A DNA stretch of 64,000 nt, taken from the NCBI GenBank assembly GCA_910577255.1, contig CAJTMH010000001.1, positions 1 through 64,000 on the forward strand, in the 5' to 3' direction. The DNA is from an uncultured Duncaniella sp. GTDB taxonomy: Bacteria > Bacteroidota > Bacteroidia > Bacteroidales > Muribaculaceae. A model generated the notes under the pieces. The model worked only from the letters and a program-made list of their open reading frames with translations, made no database searches and was not told the origin of the DNA. Of this stretch, positions 63,389 to 64,000 are shown one piece after another (within the stretch, counting starts at the first letter, position 1; every line of letters begins with the position of its first letter). The translations under genes and the position numbers were made by a program.

Positions 63389-64000
63389 ATGACAGAAAGA
63401 AAACTTCGAAGTTTGACGGTGTCTCCTGTCGGCCTCGGATGTATGGGCATGAGCCACGCCTACGGTGCACCTGCTGATAAAAAGTCGATGAAAACACTCC
63501 TTGCAGATGCAGTGGAGATGGGCTACACATTGTTTGATACCGCTGAAATATACGGCACCGAGACAAATCCTCACGATAATGAGGAATTGCTTGGGGAAGC
63601 ATTGAAGCCTTACCGTGGTAAGATTGTGATCACAACAAAATTCGGCCTTACATTCGACAAATCCCATGAACCGGGGCCTTATCCGCTGATACCGGACTCA
63701 ACGCCCCATAGCATCAGGAAAGCAGTTGATGGCTCTCTACGTCGCTTGCAAACCGACCATATCGACCTATATCTGCAACACCGCATCGACCCTGATGTCG
63801 AGCCTGAGATTGTGGCAGAAACTATGGCGCAACTGATACAGGAGGGAAAGATACTCCATTGGGGCGTATCTGAAACTACTGAGGAATACCTGCGACGCGC
63901 CCATGCGGTATGCCCGGTTACGGCTATACAGAACCGCTATTCGATGATGGCACGATGGCACGAGGATATTTTCCCTACACTTGAGGAATTGAATATAGGC
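63389..64000 (+). CDS. Aldo/keto reductase, partial at window end
   Basis: The first 204 codons of an AKR-family protein, starting MTERKLRSLTVSPVGLGCMGM, with the Asp/Tyr pair in FDTAEIYG, the Lys in ITTKFGL and the His in DLYLQHRIDP. It resembles the reductase at 46027. It begins 5 nt after the fusion lipoprotein stop, so both are probably on one transcript. The C-terminus lies beyond the window. Cytoplasmic, unlike the exported proteins beside it. Confidence 0.85.
   Translation, partial: MTERKLRSLTVSPVGLGCMGMSHAYGAPADKKSMKTLLADAVEMGYTLFDTAEIYGTETNPHDNEELLGEALKPYRGKIVITTKFGLTFDKSHEPGPYPLIPDSTPHSIRKAVDGSLRRLQTDHIDLYLQHRIDPDVEPEIVAETMAQLIQEGKILHWGVSETTEEYLRRAHAVCPVTAIQNRYSMMARWHEDIFPTLEELNIG

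Noticed and set aside
1..64000. CRISPR arrays, tRNA and rRNA genes
   Set aside because: No regularly spaced repeat array, tRNA cloverleaf or rRNA block was recognised; short tRNAs could be missed by eye.

Overview
The window looks like a chromosomal stretch of a gut Bacteroidales bacterium, possibly Muribaculaceae; that family assignment is inference. The reasons are many promoters with a TAnnTTTG -7 box, GLPGLI-family proteins, SusC-like and plug/barrel receptors, a PcfJ/DUF3873 mobile-element module, a T9SS-like C-terminal tail and short-signal lipoproteins. No rRNA, tRNA or CRISPR array was seen.

Left part (1-16.6 kb) is accessory DNA. It opens with the minus-strand end of a conjugative or mobilizable element (DUF3873-like, an unknown small protein, PcfJ-like, and a PcfK-like gene cut at its N-terminal half). 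Beside the cut lie a palindrome of about 180 bp and a structured block that may be a degenerate group II intron. A DUF2188 gene with an in-frame amber codon follows, behind a sigma-54-like promoter. From 3433 to 10446 lies a 7.0-kb Mu-like transposable prophage remnant with recognisable inverted ends: CI-type repressor, Ner-like protein, MuA transposase and MuB ATPase are intact, but GemA, prohead protease and major capsid genes are broken. After it come a lipoprotein, a portal-gene fragment, an AAA/DUF4143 ATPase, and a two-gene DUF262 + AAA ATPase module that may be a defence system.

A short cargo stretch (16.8-19.5 kb) encodes an EamA transporter, a GNAT acetyltransferase, a YdeI-like protein and a Crp/Fnr regulator. 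The central region (19.9-35.2 kb) is the most unusual part. Two plug/beta-barrel proteins flank a long operon of six GLPGLI proteins, a TonB-dependent receptor, a SecD-P1-head lipoprotein, a DKNYY-repeat protein and two lipoproteins. Three promoters there carry the same 20-bp palindrome exactly 19 nt upstream of the -7 box, so receptors and exported partners are probably co-regulated as one cell-envelope system of unknown function.

The right half is mostly efflux, carbohydrate and envelope redox genes. A TetR-controlled ABC-2 exporter operon (35.3-41.8 kb) is followed by a GH13 protein lacking several catalytic residues, a LuxR-type regulator and an acyltransferase; the GH13 and acyltransferase promoters are near-identical 46-bp sequences flanking luxR. 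Then come an aldo/keto reductase, an esterase-like lipoprotein, an RND tripartite pump operon that also carries a lipoprotein flavodoxin and an M28 peptidase, and a divergent cluster (56.4-64 kb) of exported flavodoxins, hydrolases, a cupin/CMD fusion, an AraC regulator, a flavodoxin-esterase fusion and a partial aldo/keto reductase.
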